A stretch of DNA of 64,000 nt, from assembly GCA_024233875.1 (NCBI GenBank), contig JACKPB010000013.1:52154-116153 (forward strand), in the 5' to 3' direction. Below, piece after piece: positions 28,291-36,383 of this stretch (the stretch's first letter is position 1; the number at the start of each line of letters is the position of its first letter). Position numbers and translations under genes: made by a program. The notes beneath the pieces are model-generated. The model ran no database searches. It saw only the letters and a list, made by a program, of their open reading frames with translations, and was not told the origin of the DNA. Source of the DNA: Leptospiraceae bacterium. Its GTDB lineage: Bacteria; Spirochaetota; Leptospiria; Leptospirales; Leptospiraceae.

Positions 28291-28716
28291 ATGAAAACAT
28301 TCATCTATGCACTTACACGAACACCCATTTCTGAAAAAGAAGCGGAATCTCTCTTGACAGAAATGGAAAATTGGATAGATTTTAAGATCAATACTCAGGA
28401 AACTAAAATCATGAAAGAAGACATCTACCCGATTCATAGAGAAACTGATGGAATTCGATCCGAAATTCGGATTCTTGCGGAAACTATGCAAAATGGTTTC
28501 ACCCTCATGAAAGAGCGTTTTGAAAAAATGGATCAAAAGATGGATTTTATTCGGGAAAATCTCGAACAACAGATCCAATCCGAAAAGGAAATCAATCAGC
28601 AGAGGTTTCTGGCTATGGAAAACCATTTTAAGTTTCATGAGAAATTATTGTACACCATCATTGGGTTGATGGTTACCCTCTCTATTGCGGTTGTGGTGAA
28701 GATATTGTTGGTTTGA
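28291..28716 (+). CDS. Coiled-coil protein with C-terminal membrane anchor, family 1 copy 2
   Basis: Encodes 141 residues and is nearly identical to the gene at 20516, but lacks exactly one 11-residue unit (NLGFEKMDQKM), so only one FEKMDQKM unit remains before RENLEQQIQSE. The C-terminal span is unchanged apart from the last residues (KILLV). The upstream 190 bases, including the palindrome and AAGGAGAACTT, are conserved. A repeat block begins directly after the stop. The in-phase loss of 33 bases suggests slippage or recombination between units. Confidence 0.8.
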   Translation: MKTFIYALTRTPISEKEAESLLTEMENWIDFKINTQETKIMKEDIYPIHRETDGIRSEIRILAETMQNGFTLMKERFEKMDQKMDFIRENLEQQIQSEKEINQQRFLAMENHFKFHEKLLYTIIGLMVTLSIAVVVKILLV

Positions 28717-28721
28717 TGTGC

Positions 28722-29290
28722 TATTCATTGCATGGAGCATCTTTTTCTAATCGAAGGATTTTTTTGTTTTACCGCTGACGCGGGGTCTTCTAGTCTTCAA
28801 CTTTCAATGATGCTGACATTACTCCTATATCTCAAGTTTGCTGCTTATCCAAAATCTCTCCTCAAAAAACGAGAGTCGGAAACTAACCCGACATCTCTAA
28901 ATTTTTGTTCCGAGATGTTTGGGCTGCGCAACCTTGGATTCTTTGTGATAGACATCATTGAAAGGATGGTTTTTTGTTGGGGGATACTTTGTTGGTTGGA
29001 AGCTTAAAAAGATTGAGTTAAGTATCTATAGAAAAGGGGTATTCTTCTGTGTCCTCTAGCCGGACGGGCGATACAAAAAACGGTCAATTCAAGAGGGCGG
29101 TAAATCACCTTTATTAGTTATAAGAATTTTCGGTAATTAATGACTCCTCAGTGTCCTCTAGCCGGACGGGCTATCCATAAATTTTTGTTCCGAGATGTTT
29201 GGGCTGCGCAACCTTGGATTCTCTGAGATAGGCATCATTGAAAGGATGGATTGTTATTGTGGGATTTTGTTGGAAGCATCTGTCGTGGGC
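28722..29290 (+). repeat. Island repeat block G (type-2 pair plus second type-2 right arm)
   Basis: Type-2 left arm 28795-28878, right arm 28889-28966, linker, about 70 bases of unique sequence, another linker end and a second type-2 right arm at 29186-29250. From 29291 to 29433 nothing is seen. Confidence 0.85.
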
Positions 29291-29433
29291 GATTAGGATT
29301 CTATTCTTTTAGTCTGTGTAGAAGAATCTAATTTATTTGGGGAACAGTTTTCTGTTTATGAAAATATTGTAATACAGTTCGCATTCTATTTATGTATAAG
29401 TACTATTTTGTTGAAAGATTCTATCTTCATCAT

Positions 29434-29835
29434 TTAGAATAGAAACTCGTGTACGTATTGCTTAAGATTGGAAACAAAAATTTGAGTCTGTTTCATAATC
29501 TCGTTTACCTCTTCCTGTTCCAATTCTACAAGTATAGAGTAATCTGCTTCCTGTCTTAATTAAAATGCTTTGTGTAATGTTTTGGAGAGTTCCTTTGAAA
29601 AAATATTGGTTTTAATAAATTCCCTATCAAATAAAGATATCACACCAGTATGTTTTGATATTTTCAGTTTTTTTATTTCTAATAAGGCAAGTACGGAGTA
29701 GAACATTGAGTAATAGGCACGATTGACTGCAGATCGAAGTCGTTTGTTTTCAAATAGTGTTATCGCGTCTTGAAATGATTCTTCTGCTTCCTTCAGTCGA
29801 AATTCAATGATTTCCTTATCTTCTTCTGTGATCAA
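29434..29835 (-). pseudogene. HEPN-domain protein with an in-frame stop
   Basis: HEPN partner of an MNT/HEPN toxin-antitoxin-like module; such HEPN proteins are often RNases held in check by the nucleotidyltransferase. The frame reads FRLKEAEESFQDAITLFENK, NRAYYSMFYSVLALL (conserved AYY region), SKTLHKAF, then TAA at 29560-29562, and continues in the same frame as LRQEADYSILVELEQEEVNE to a TAA at 29434-29436 (133 residues in all). The part after the stop is exactly what the family has next, so this is one nonsense change rather than a natural end. It overlaps the nucleotidyltransferase stop by ATGA. A truncated but still active product or a sequencing error is also possible. Confidence 0.75.
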
Positions 29836-30149
29836 ATGAGAATTCCATCCTGATATATATTTTGGATGAATGCACTCTTTTGGATCGCTGGGTAGTGAAA
29901 TCTTTCTTTTGAGTAAACAATCGGAGAAATTACAATTTCATTTTCATAACTAATTTCCCAGGCAATTTCAGAAATGATTTTTTTTTGTTTAGGATCAATC
30001 CATGGGAGGATAACGAGAATATCATAATCTGATAAAAAATTAGCATCTCCCCTTGTTCTAGAACCAAAAGCCCATACAACAGCTTCGGGGATGATTTGCT
30101 TTAATTGCTTAGCAAAAAGCTGAAACAATTCCAAATCATTTTCTTTCAT
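29832..30149 (-). CDS. MNT-type nucleotidyltransferase (minimal, Pol beta fold)
   Basis: Encodes 105 residues. The signature GSRTRGDANFLSDYDILV carries the GS pair and the two metal-binding Asp residues of minimal nucleotidyltransferases. It is upstream of and overlaps the HEPN gene (ATGA), the standard MNT-HEPN order; in characterised pairs the MNT protein AMPylates the HEPN toxin. I chose the ATG at 30149; the frame is open 17 codons further but without support. With the HEPN partner interrupted, the antitoxin may now be an orphan. Confidence 0.85.
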   Translation of the reverse strand: MKENDLELFQLFAKQLKQIIPEAVVWAFGSRTRGDANFLSDYDILVILPWIDPKQKKIISEIAWEISYENEIVISPIVYSKERFHYPAIQKSAFIQNIYQDGILI

Positions 30150-30231
30150 TATTGGATATCCCCCACACTTCAAAATTAAAGAAATTTGAAGGATTTGCAA
30201 GTAGTATTCAATTCATGTTTAAAAAAATTTT

Positions 30232-30800
30232 TCCTTAGCAGGAGGCGATTGTCATCCTGAGGTTCTCGAAAGGTGCTAGTATGGAAAATAGTTTTCATTG
30301 CATGGAGCATCTTTTTCTGATCGAAGGATATTTTTGTTTTACCGCTGACGCGGGGTCTTCTTATGTTCAACTTTCCATCCTGATACTCTTTTGTAATACA
30401 AGGTTCCTTTCGCTTGAAACTTTCGGGCAAAAAACGAGAGTCGGAAACTGACCCGACATCTCTAAATTTTTGCTCCGAAAAGTTTCAGCTGTGGAACCTG
30501 TATTTCTGTAGAATCAGGATGGAAAGGATGGTTTTTTGTTGGGGGATACTTTGGTTGGAAGCTTAAAAAGATTGAGTTAAGTATCTATAGAAAAGGGGTA
30601 TTCTTCTGTGTCCTCTAGCCGGACAGGCTATCCATAAATTTTTGTTCCGAGATGTTTGGGCTGCGCAACCTTGGATTTTCTGAGATAGGCATCATTGAAA
30701 GGATGGGTTGTTATTGTGGGATTTGGTTGGAAACATTTCTCTATTTTGTAAATAATTTTCTTTTGTAGCTCATATTGAAAACCTTTTCTCTATTCGCTAG
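30232..30800 (+). repeat. Island repeat block H (type-1 pair, linker, type-2 right arm)
   Basis: A full lead-in (AGCAGGAGGCGATTGTCATC) starts at 30238. Type-1 left arm 30361-30445, right arm 30454-30526, linker, type-2 right arm 30648-30705, then the tail. The antisense of the left arm is open (from 30430) but is repeat sequence, not a gene. From 30801 to 30906 nothing is seen. Confidence 0.85.
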
Positions 30801-30906
30801 AATCCGGTGGTCGAGTGGCGCGCTTTTGTCGCCTAGCCGAATGGGCTACCCCATAACTTGTGTTCTGACCTTTAAAAACCATTGATTTTATTGACTCTTT
30901 TGATTT

Positions 30907-30925
30907 AGTGCAAATGATTTGCACT
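30907..30925. promoter_or_regulatory. Palindrome upstream of coiled-coil gene copy 3
   Basis: AGTGCAAATGATTTGCACT again, about 170 bases before the start codon, within a conserved 190-base upstream module. Confidence 0.5.
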
Positions 30926-31093
30926 AATTTACTAAAATTTTAGGAAACCATACCATCCCCTCTAAAACTCTGAATTCATTTCCCTGTATTTTCTCATGCT
31001 AGTTCAATGTAATTTTTTTTCCAATACTTATTTTTTTTTCGAAATATCTGCTTCGACTGAAGGATTTCTGAACCCTCTATGTAAGGAGAACTT

Positions 31094-31618
31094 ATGAAAA
31101 CATTCATCTATGCGCTTACACGAACTCCAATTTCTGAAAAGGAAGCTGAATCTCTCTTGACAGAAATGGAAAATTGGATAGATTTTAAGATCAATACTCA
31201 GGAAACTAAAATCATGAAAGAAGACATCTACCCGATTCATAGAGAAACTGATGGAATTCGATCGGAAATTCGGATTCTAGCGGAAACTATGCAAAATGGT
31301 TTCACCCTCATGAAAGAGCGTTTTGAAAAAATGGATCAGAAGATGAACCTCGGGTTCGAAAAAATGGATCAGAAGATGGATTTTATTCGGGAAAATCTAG
31401 AACAACAGATCCAATCCTCTAGGGAAAATTTAGAACAACAAATCAAATCTTCCAGAGAGAATCTTGAACAACAGATCAAATCTGAAAAGGAAATCAATCA
31501 GCAGAGGTTTCTGGCTATGGAAAACCATTTTAAGTTTCATGAGAAATTATTGTACACCATCATTGGGTTGATGGTTACCCTCTCTATTGCGGTTGTGGTG
31601 AAGATATTGTTGGTTTGA
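31094..31618 (+). CDS. Coiled-coil protein with C-terminal membrane anchor, family 1 copy 3
   Basis: Encodes 174 residues, the longest copy. Relative to the copy at 20516 it has two additional 11-residue units, giving RENLEQQIQSS, RENLEQQIKSS and RENLEQQIKSE in series after the two FEKMDQKM units. The unit DNA sequences are slightly different (TCTAGGGAAAATTTAGAA versus TCCAGAGAGAATCTTGAA), so the expansion is not brand new. N-terminus and membrane span match the other copies. AAGGAG sets the start. The protein would project a longer rod from the membrane. Confidence 0.8.
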   Translation: MKTFIYALTRTPISEKEAESLLTEMENWIDFKINTQETKIMKEDIYPIHRETDGIRSEIRILAETMQNGFTLMKERFEKMDQKMNLGFEKMDQKMDFIRENLEQQIQSSRENLEQQIKSSRENLEQQIKSEKEINQQRFLAMENHFKFHEKLLYTIIGLMVTLSIAVVVKILLV

Positions 31619-31621
31619 TAT

Positions 31622-32245
31622 GCCATTCATTGCATGGAGCATTTTTTTCTGATCGAAGGATATTTTTGTATTACCGCTGACGCGGGGTCTTCTTATGTTC
31701 AACTTTCCATCCTGATACTCTTTTGTAATACAAGGTTCCTTTCGCTTGAAACTTTCGGGCAAAAAACGAGAGTCGGAAACTGATCCGACATCTCTAAATT
31801 TTTGCTCCGAAAAGTTTCAGCTGTGGAACCTGTATTTCTGTAGAATCAGGATGGAAAGGATGGTTTTTTGTTGGGGGATACTTTGGTTGGAAGCTTAAAA
31901 AGATTGAGTTAAGTATCTATAGAAAAGGGGTATTCTTCTGTGTCCTCTAGCCGGACGGGCTATCCATAAATTTTTGTTCCGAGATGTTTGGGCTGCGCAA
32001 CCTTGGATTCTCTGAGATAGGGCTCATTGAAAGGATGGGTTGTTATTGGGGGATTTTGTTGGTTGGAAGCTTAAAAAGATTGAGTTAAGTATCTATAGAA
32101 AAGGAGTATTCTTCTGTGTCCTCAAGCCGGACGGGCTATCCATAAATTTTTGTTCCGAGATGTTTGGGCTGCGCAACCTTGGATTCTCTGAGATAGGCAT
32201 CATTGAAAGGATGGGTTGTTATTGGGGGCTACTTATTTTGGAAGC
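31622..32245 (+). repeat. Island repeat block I (type-1 pair, then two type-2 right arms)
   Basis: Type-1 left arm 31691-31775, right arm 31785-31860, then linker plus type-2 right arm twice (31976-32036 and 32154-32215). The linker-right-arm unit is thus tandemly duplicated. This is the last block of the array. Confidence 0.85.
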
Positions 32246-32381
32246 TTTTCCCTCTTTTCAATATGGCACTCGATTATTTAATATGATGATACTTTATTAT
32301 TGTAAGTTATTTATTTCGTATTGAATGAACTTTATATTCTATGTGCCTGATACTTATTCAAAAAAAATATAAGTTACTAAC

Positions 32382-32395
32382 TTATTACGTAATAA
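32382..32395. promoter_or_regulatory. 14-bp palindrome in AT-rich upstream region
   Basis: TTATTACGTAATAA is a perfect palindrome about 170 bases before the glycine-zipper gene, in a very AT-rich gap (32246-32562). It could be an operator; there is no independent support. Confidence 0.3.
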
Positions 32396-32562
32396 ATGAC
32401 TACAAATAAACTTTCTATGTCATTTAGTATGATTTCTTTTTTAATATTTTTTTTATCTTAAATCTATTATTTTTTTTTATATAAGGCACTCATTTAGTTA
32501 TCAATAGTCTAACTATTAAACAGCTCAATAGTTTAAAAACTCAAATTAAAGGAAATAAAATA

Positions 32563-32985
32563 ATGCCAAGTATAAACATAAAATTAAAAGAATGGTATCA
32601 TAAGCAGCCTAGAATAATCAAAGGCACAGTAGTATTAAGTGGTCTTGTAGTTGGAACTGTAACAGGTATACTTGCAGCACCTTTAGTTGGTGCAACAGCT
32701 TCAATTGCTGGTTTGGGGGTTGCAGGTGGTACTCTCTCAGGAGCAGCTGCAACTTCAGCAGGTCTAGCTGCATTAGGAGGTGGTTCTATAGCTACAGGTG
32801 GGTTAGGAATGGTGGGGGGAACGGCTGTAGTTGCCGGGACATCTAGTTTAATTTCAGGTAGTGTAGCCTATAATTTATCTAAAAAAATAGATAATAATGG
32901 GAAAAGAACATCAGAAGCCGTAAATAATTCTAAACATGAAGAAGTTAATGAAGGTGATATAAAATTTAATGAGGAAATTATTTAA
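32563..32985 (+). CDS. Glycine-zipper membrane protein
   Basis: Encodes 140 residues: a basic N-terminus (KLKEWYHKQPRIIKG), a long Gly/Ala-rich hydrophobic core (about residues 22-103, e.g. AGLGVAGGTLSGAAATSAGL) and a hydrophilic acidic tail. The GxxxG spacing fits tightly packed, oligomerising membrane helices of the glycine-zipper type seen in pore-formers and some outer-membrane proteins. No signal peptidase site is obvious. AAAGGA precedes the start. It directly abuts the next gene (stop, then ATG), so they are one operon. Base composition is clearly more AT-rich than the flanks. No family recognised. Confidence 0.65.
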   Translation: MPSINIKLKEWYHKQPRIIKGTVVLSGLVVGTVTGILAAPLVGATASIAGLGVAGGTLSGAAATSAGLAALGGGSIATGGLGMVGGTAVVAGTSSLISGSVAYNLSKKIDNNGKRTSEAVNNSKHEEVNEGDIKFNEEII

Positions 32986-33354
32986 ATGGCGACCGTTGAA
33001 GATTACGCTAATGAATTTATTAATAGAAGAAGAAAAGGTTATAAACCCTCAGTTTTTGTAAATAAAAAACATCTTTATACTTTTTTAACATTACTTGAAA
33101 GGGAAGGATATGGCTTTTCTACAGAATATCTTAATGAAATAGAAGATGATGAAATAAGAAAAATCTTAAAAACAATTTTCTATTCTACTGTAACATTTGC
33201 AACTGCAGGAGCTACTTTAGGTTTTTATGTTGGAGGAGGATATGGTGCAGGTGTTGGAGCAATAGCTGGTGCAAGTTTAGGATACATAACTAGCGTATCA
33301 TTAATTATTATTTTTGATGAAAGAAAAAATGGACTTCAAATATCTTGTGAATAA
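32986..33354 (+). CDS. Second glycine-zipper membrane protein
   Basis: Encodes 122 residues: a soluble N-terminal part (about 1-60, EDYANEFINRRRKGYKPSVF) and a C-terminal pair of glycine-rich spans (FATAGATLGFYVGGGYGAGV and AIAGASLGYITSVSLIIIF). Its start codon follows the previous stop without a gap, implying coupled translation and a shared role. A plausible but unproven idea is a two-subunit membrane-active effector; alternatives are a bacteriocin-like pair or phage-derived membrane proteins. Confidence 0.65.
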   Translation: MATVEDYANEFINRRRKGYKPSVFVNKKHLYTFLTLLEREGYGFSTEYLNEIEDDEIRKILKTIFYSTVTFATAGATLGFYVGGGYGAGVGAIAGASLGYITSVSLIIIFDERKNGLQISCE

Positions 33355-33381
33355 TGCCTAGGCAAAATACTACTTATGATG

Positions 33382-33429
33382 ATATTATGATAAAAGATAA
33401 ATGCTTATAGTTCTCTTTTATCATAATAT
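33382..33429. terminator. Bidirectional terminator between convergent operons
   Basis: A perfect 16-bp stem (33382-33397 with 33414-33429) and a 16-base loop lie between the glycine-zipper pair and the nuclease-like gene. The stem contains A and T runs on both sides. Confidence 0.75.
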
Positions 33430-33435
33430 TTGAGT

Positions 33436-34605
33436 TTATTGCATTAGTTTCTCTTCAAACATAATTTTGGCACATCTTGTTTCAGATTGAGTTTTAATAC
33501 GCCATCCACATCCCTTTCTTTCATCCTCCATTAAAATGTAGCGATTACACATTCGGCAGTATTCCAGATTATTAGTTTCTAAAATATCTTTATATAGATC
33601 ATAATTAGCAATTTCATTTTTGATTGGTGACAAAACCTCATATACATCTAAAATTGTGTTTTTTTGTGTATCTATATCAATTGTAAATATTCCTAATCCA
33701 TTCTTCAAACATAAACTTTTAAAAGTTTCAAATCTATCTTCATCATGAAATAATTTTTTATCAAACATAGGAATTACAATATAAACATAGTTTGATGTAG
33801 ATTTATATCCAGTAGCTTGACTAATAGCTTCGGATATAGAAACAATTTTATTTGAAGCTTTCAATTCAAAACTATATATTTCTAATTCATCTTTAAATGG
33901 AGTTTTAGAATATTTAAATCCGATAAAATCATAATTTTGAAATTTTCCACCTTTTCTTTCATTTTGAATATGATCTAATTTTTCTAAATTTAATATATCT
34001 TTTATTTCATTTACAATTAAATTCCCAAGCGCAATTTCATCTTGCGATTCTTTTTTGTTCAGATAAACAAATTCATTAATTGTTTTTTTAAAGTATGCTC
34101 CTTTTCCTTTCTTAAATTTAAAACTGAAATTTCCTTTTGAATAGGATTTAAATCCTTCTTTAAAATCAGACAAATCTATATATGAGTAATTTTTATCGAT
34201 ATATTTATACATGATTTGTAAATAATTTTTCTTTAATATTTCATGCAGATCATATTCCTTTTTTTCAACTATTTCTTTAGAATTTATAATGTCTTGAGCA
34301 ACTGATAATCCTAATTCATAAGGAAGATATATATAGTTTAAGTTTAAAGGTCCCCCTTGACCCTGTGATGAAGTCCAAGTAATATTATACTGACTTTGAA
34401 AATCAATAAAAGATTGTTTGAATTGCCCCCAATCATCTGATTTTCGATTTCCAATTAAATTTCTAATTATATCCTGTTTATCCTTAATTAAATTAAATTC
34501 TTTCATTGTAATTTGATAATCTTTTTTATCGGAATCTAATTCTTCAAGAGCCTTGAATAATGAGTTTAATTTATCAAAAGTGATTTCTACTGATTTTGTT
34601 GCCAT
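33436..34605 (-). CDS. PD-(D/E)XK nuclease-like protein with C-terminal zinc-finger motif
   Basis: Encodes 389 residues, AT-rich. Residues about 190-290 fit a restriction-type PD-(D/E)XK core: YDFIGFKY supplies an Asp, IYSFELKASN the ExK, and SEAISQATGYKSTSNYVYIV the following helix and strand, as in HrgA-like restriction proteins. The C-terminus holds CRMCNRYILMEDERKGCGW and a later Cys, a possible zinc ribbon. The N-terminal 150 residues are unrecognised and probably helical. It is the last gene of a three-gene operon behind the methyltransferase-HNH fusion (47-base gap). Nuclease activity is an inference from motif order only. Confidence 0.6.
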   Translation of the reverse strand: MATKSVEITFDKLNSLFKALEELDSDKKDYQITMKEFNLIKDKQDIIRNLIGNRKSDDWGQFKQSFIDFQSQYNITWTSSQGQGGPLNLNYIYLPYELGLSVAQDIINSKEIVEKKEYDLHEILKKNYLQIMYKYIDKNYSYIDLSDFKEGFKSYSKGNFSFKFKKGKGAYFKKTINEFVYLNKKESQDEIALGNLIVNEIKDILNLEKLDHIQNERKGGKFQNYDFIGFKYSKTPFKDELEIYSFELKASNKIVSISEAISQATGYKSTSNYVYIVIPMFDKKLFHDEDRFETFKSLCLKNGLGIFTIDIDTQKNTILDVYEVLSPIKNEIANYDLYKDILETNNLEYCRMCNRYILMEDERKGCGWRIKTQSETRCAKIMFEEKLMQ

Positions 34606-34652
34606 TTCTTCTTCCTTTTATAATTTTTAAATCAAAATGTTTCATTTTATTA

Positions 34653-36329
34653 TCAAACTTCCCACCGTTCCACGCCTCTTTGTATTGCAGTAATCTCTAC
34701 AGACTCTACCAATGACCCAAACAATCCATTCTTCCAATTTTCTGGGAAGAGATTCTTTCCTATCAAAAGATTTGCTTCCTGTTCAAATCGATCGGACGAA
34801 AAGTCATATAGAATTTCCCAGTAGTGTATGATGGCGTCTTTCCTTTTCTTAAGTAGATCGGAGGTGGGTAATTTATCTGATTTTTTTCGGTTTACAGATG
34901 GGTGACTGGGCATCAAATTCCAAAGATTATTATTGTTCCAGAGACTAAATGGTAGTATATGATCCACATCATAGTCTGTTAAAGTTTTATCCGTCCAGAC
35001 ACAATTTTTTGTGATGAGTCCATCAAAGATGGTTCTGGCATCTCTTGTATCACGTTCTGATAGATCATCAAATACTAAATATTCTATAATGTTACCAATT
35101 TTTAATCGATTCACTCCGGAAAATTGTGAACTCAATTCTGCCCATCTAAGGATTATCGCATCCTCCAGCCAGTGGGACATCAAATTGATTTCTTTCCAGA
35201 GTTCGGAAGGCATAAGAATTGTTTCATTCGATTTGTTGAATTCAAAAATTCGTCCTGATTCTGAGGATAGTCCAGAGTATGTCACAGGACCATTGATTAT
35301 AGCTTTTTTAATTGTTTTGTATAAATCTTGAACTAATTCGTTGTTTGCGTTCGGGTTCTGATAATTCTTCATGAATTGGTGATACCCTCCATTCATTCGA
35401 TAAGAATCTATCAAACCTTTTAACTGAGTTTTGAAAACAATCGACTTTCCTCCGGTTGCTTCGCTGTTGTTTTGCGGAATAACAATACCTTCACTGGATG
35501 CTTCTATGAGTTTCCAGTAGTATTTGATCCATTTGTCAACTACTAGGTTTATCGGAATTTGGACTTTTCCATTTCTGTCCCATTTTACTGAATGAAAGGC
35601 TGTTTTGGATATTTCACACAGGGAACGAAATAATGCTAATTTATAGGTAGCCTGTTTTTTATCCCTGTTTAGGATTCCTTCAATTTTATCTAAAGGTCTC
35701 AGTGTCTCCTTGTGTTCCAACTCAAACAATATCGTAACCCAACTCGTACCACTTCTCCCCAAGCTATCCTCATTCTTCCATTTGCGTAAGGATCGAAATC
35801 CAACTCTTTCGAAGAGTAATTCTAAGTAATCAATTTCATGCAATAAAAACAAACGTCCATTCTCATCCCGGTCATCGTTTATGGGCAAATGGTAAACTTC
35901 GGGAATGGAGAGTAGTACCTTTCCACCTTCTTTCAGAAGTGCTTTCAGAGAATAGACTGAATCAAAGAGACTTTCTCTGGGAATATGCATTAGGATTGCT
36001 GCAAATAGGATTCCATCGAATTTATTTGAAAATATATTTTCCTTCAAAGGAAAGTAAGAATGAACAATTCGATCGAGGAGAATGGGATTTTTTTCTTTTG
36101 CTTGCCGGATCAATTCTTCACTACCATCGATTCCGTAAGCATCATAGCCCAATTCCAATAATTTTTTAAGATCCCGTCCCGAACCCGATCCAATATCCAA
36201 AATTTTGGATTTTGCGTCCGGGAAGGCTTCTTGGAAGTAGTTTTGCACTCCACCTTCTTGAACGGATTGATAGGTATGATATAGGACTTCAGCGTTTTGG
36301 TTGTAGTAGTCTATGGTTTGCCTGTCCAA
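34653..36329 (-). CDS. Methyltransferase-HNH nuclease fusion
   Basis: Encodes 558 residues. Residues 1-205 are a class I SAM methyltransferase (motif I DIGSGSGRDL at 45-54; YGIDGS), nearly identical to the stand-alone protein at 26973. Residues about 215-558 form a second protein: a helical region (NRDKKQATYKLALFRSLCEI) followed by an HNH core at about 452-490, YDVDHILPFSL with His457, then LWNLMPSHPSVNRKKSD. HNH cores like this belong to restriction-type nucleases. The start is a TTG, matching the ATG of the stand-alone copy. It lies 54 bases after the giant ATPase. A methyltransferase and nuclease in one chain could modify and cut, or the fusion may be a recombination product of the two copies. 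Confidence 0.8.
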   Translation of the reverse strand: MDRQTIDYYNQNAEVLYHTYQSVQEGGVQNYFQEAFPDAKSKILDIGSGSGRDLKKLLELGYDAYGIDGSEELIRQAKEKNPILLDRIVHSYFPLKENIFSNKFDGILFAAILMHIPRESLFDSVYSLKALLKEGGKVLLSIPEVYHLPINDDRDENGRLFLLHEIDYLELLFERVGFRSLRKWKNEDSLGRSGTSWVTILFELEHKETLRPLDKIEGILNRDKKQATYKLALFRSLCEISKTAFHSVKWDRNGKVQIPINLVVDKWIKYYWKLIEASSEGIVIPQNNSEATGGKSIVFKTQLKGLIDSYRMNGGYHQFMKNYQNPNANNELVQDLYKTIKKAIINGPVTYSGLSSESGRIFEFNKSNETILMPSELWKEINLMSHWLEDAIILRWAELSSQFSGVNRLKIGNIIEYLVFDDLSERDTRDARTIFDGLITKNCVWTDKTLTDYDVDHILPFSLWNNNNLWNLMPSHPSVNRKKSDKLPTSDLLKKRKDAIIHYWEILYDFSSDRFEQEANLLIGKNLFPENWKNGLFGSLVESVEITAIQRGVERWEV

Positions 36330-36383
36330 TTACATCCCCGCTCTACTTCTCTAGATTTGAATTCCTTTTCACCTGTATCACTT

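Noticed and set aside
28225..28638. 137-codon minus-strand frame opposite coiled-coil copy 2 (and equivalents opposite the other copies)
   Set aside because: Shadow of the repetitive coiled-coil gene on the plus strand, which has a strong ribosome-binding site and conserved protein features.
30176..31762. Antisense reading frames beginning MPESFKRKEPCIT at several repeat blocks (for example 30176-30430, 31547-31762, and upstream of the methyltransferase at 27639-27803)
   Set aside because: They are the reverse strand of the type-1 left arm of the palindromic repeat; they recur only with the repeat, end in different ways and have no ribosome-binding site.
18107..32245. Canonical integron with attC sites
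   Set aside because: GTTCAAC at the left ends fits an RYYYAAC box, but the right ends (GTTGGGGGAT and variants) do not fit GTTRRRY, and there is no integrase gene in the window.
18107..32245. CRISPR array
   Set aside because: Repeats are long, palindromic and irregularly spaced by hundreds to thousands of bases; there are no short regular spacers and no cas genes.
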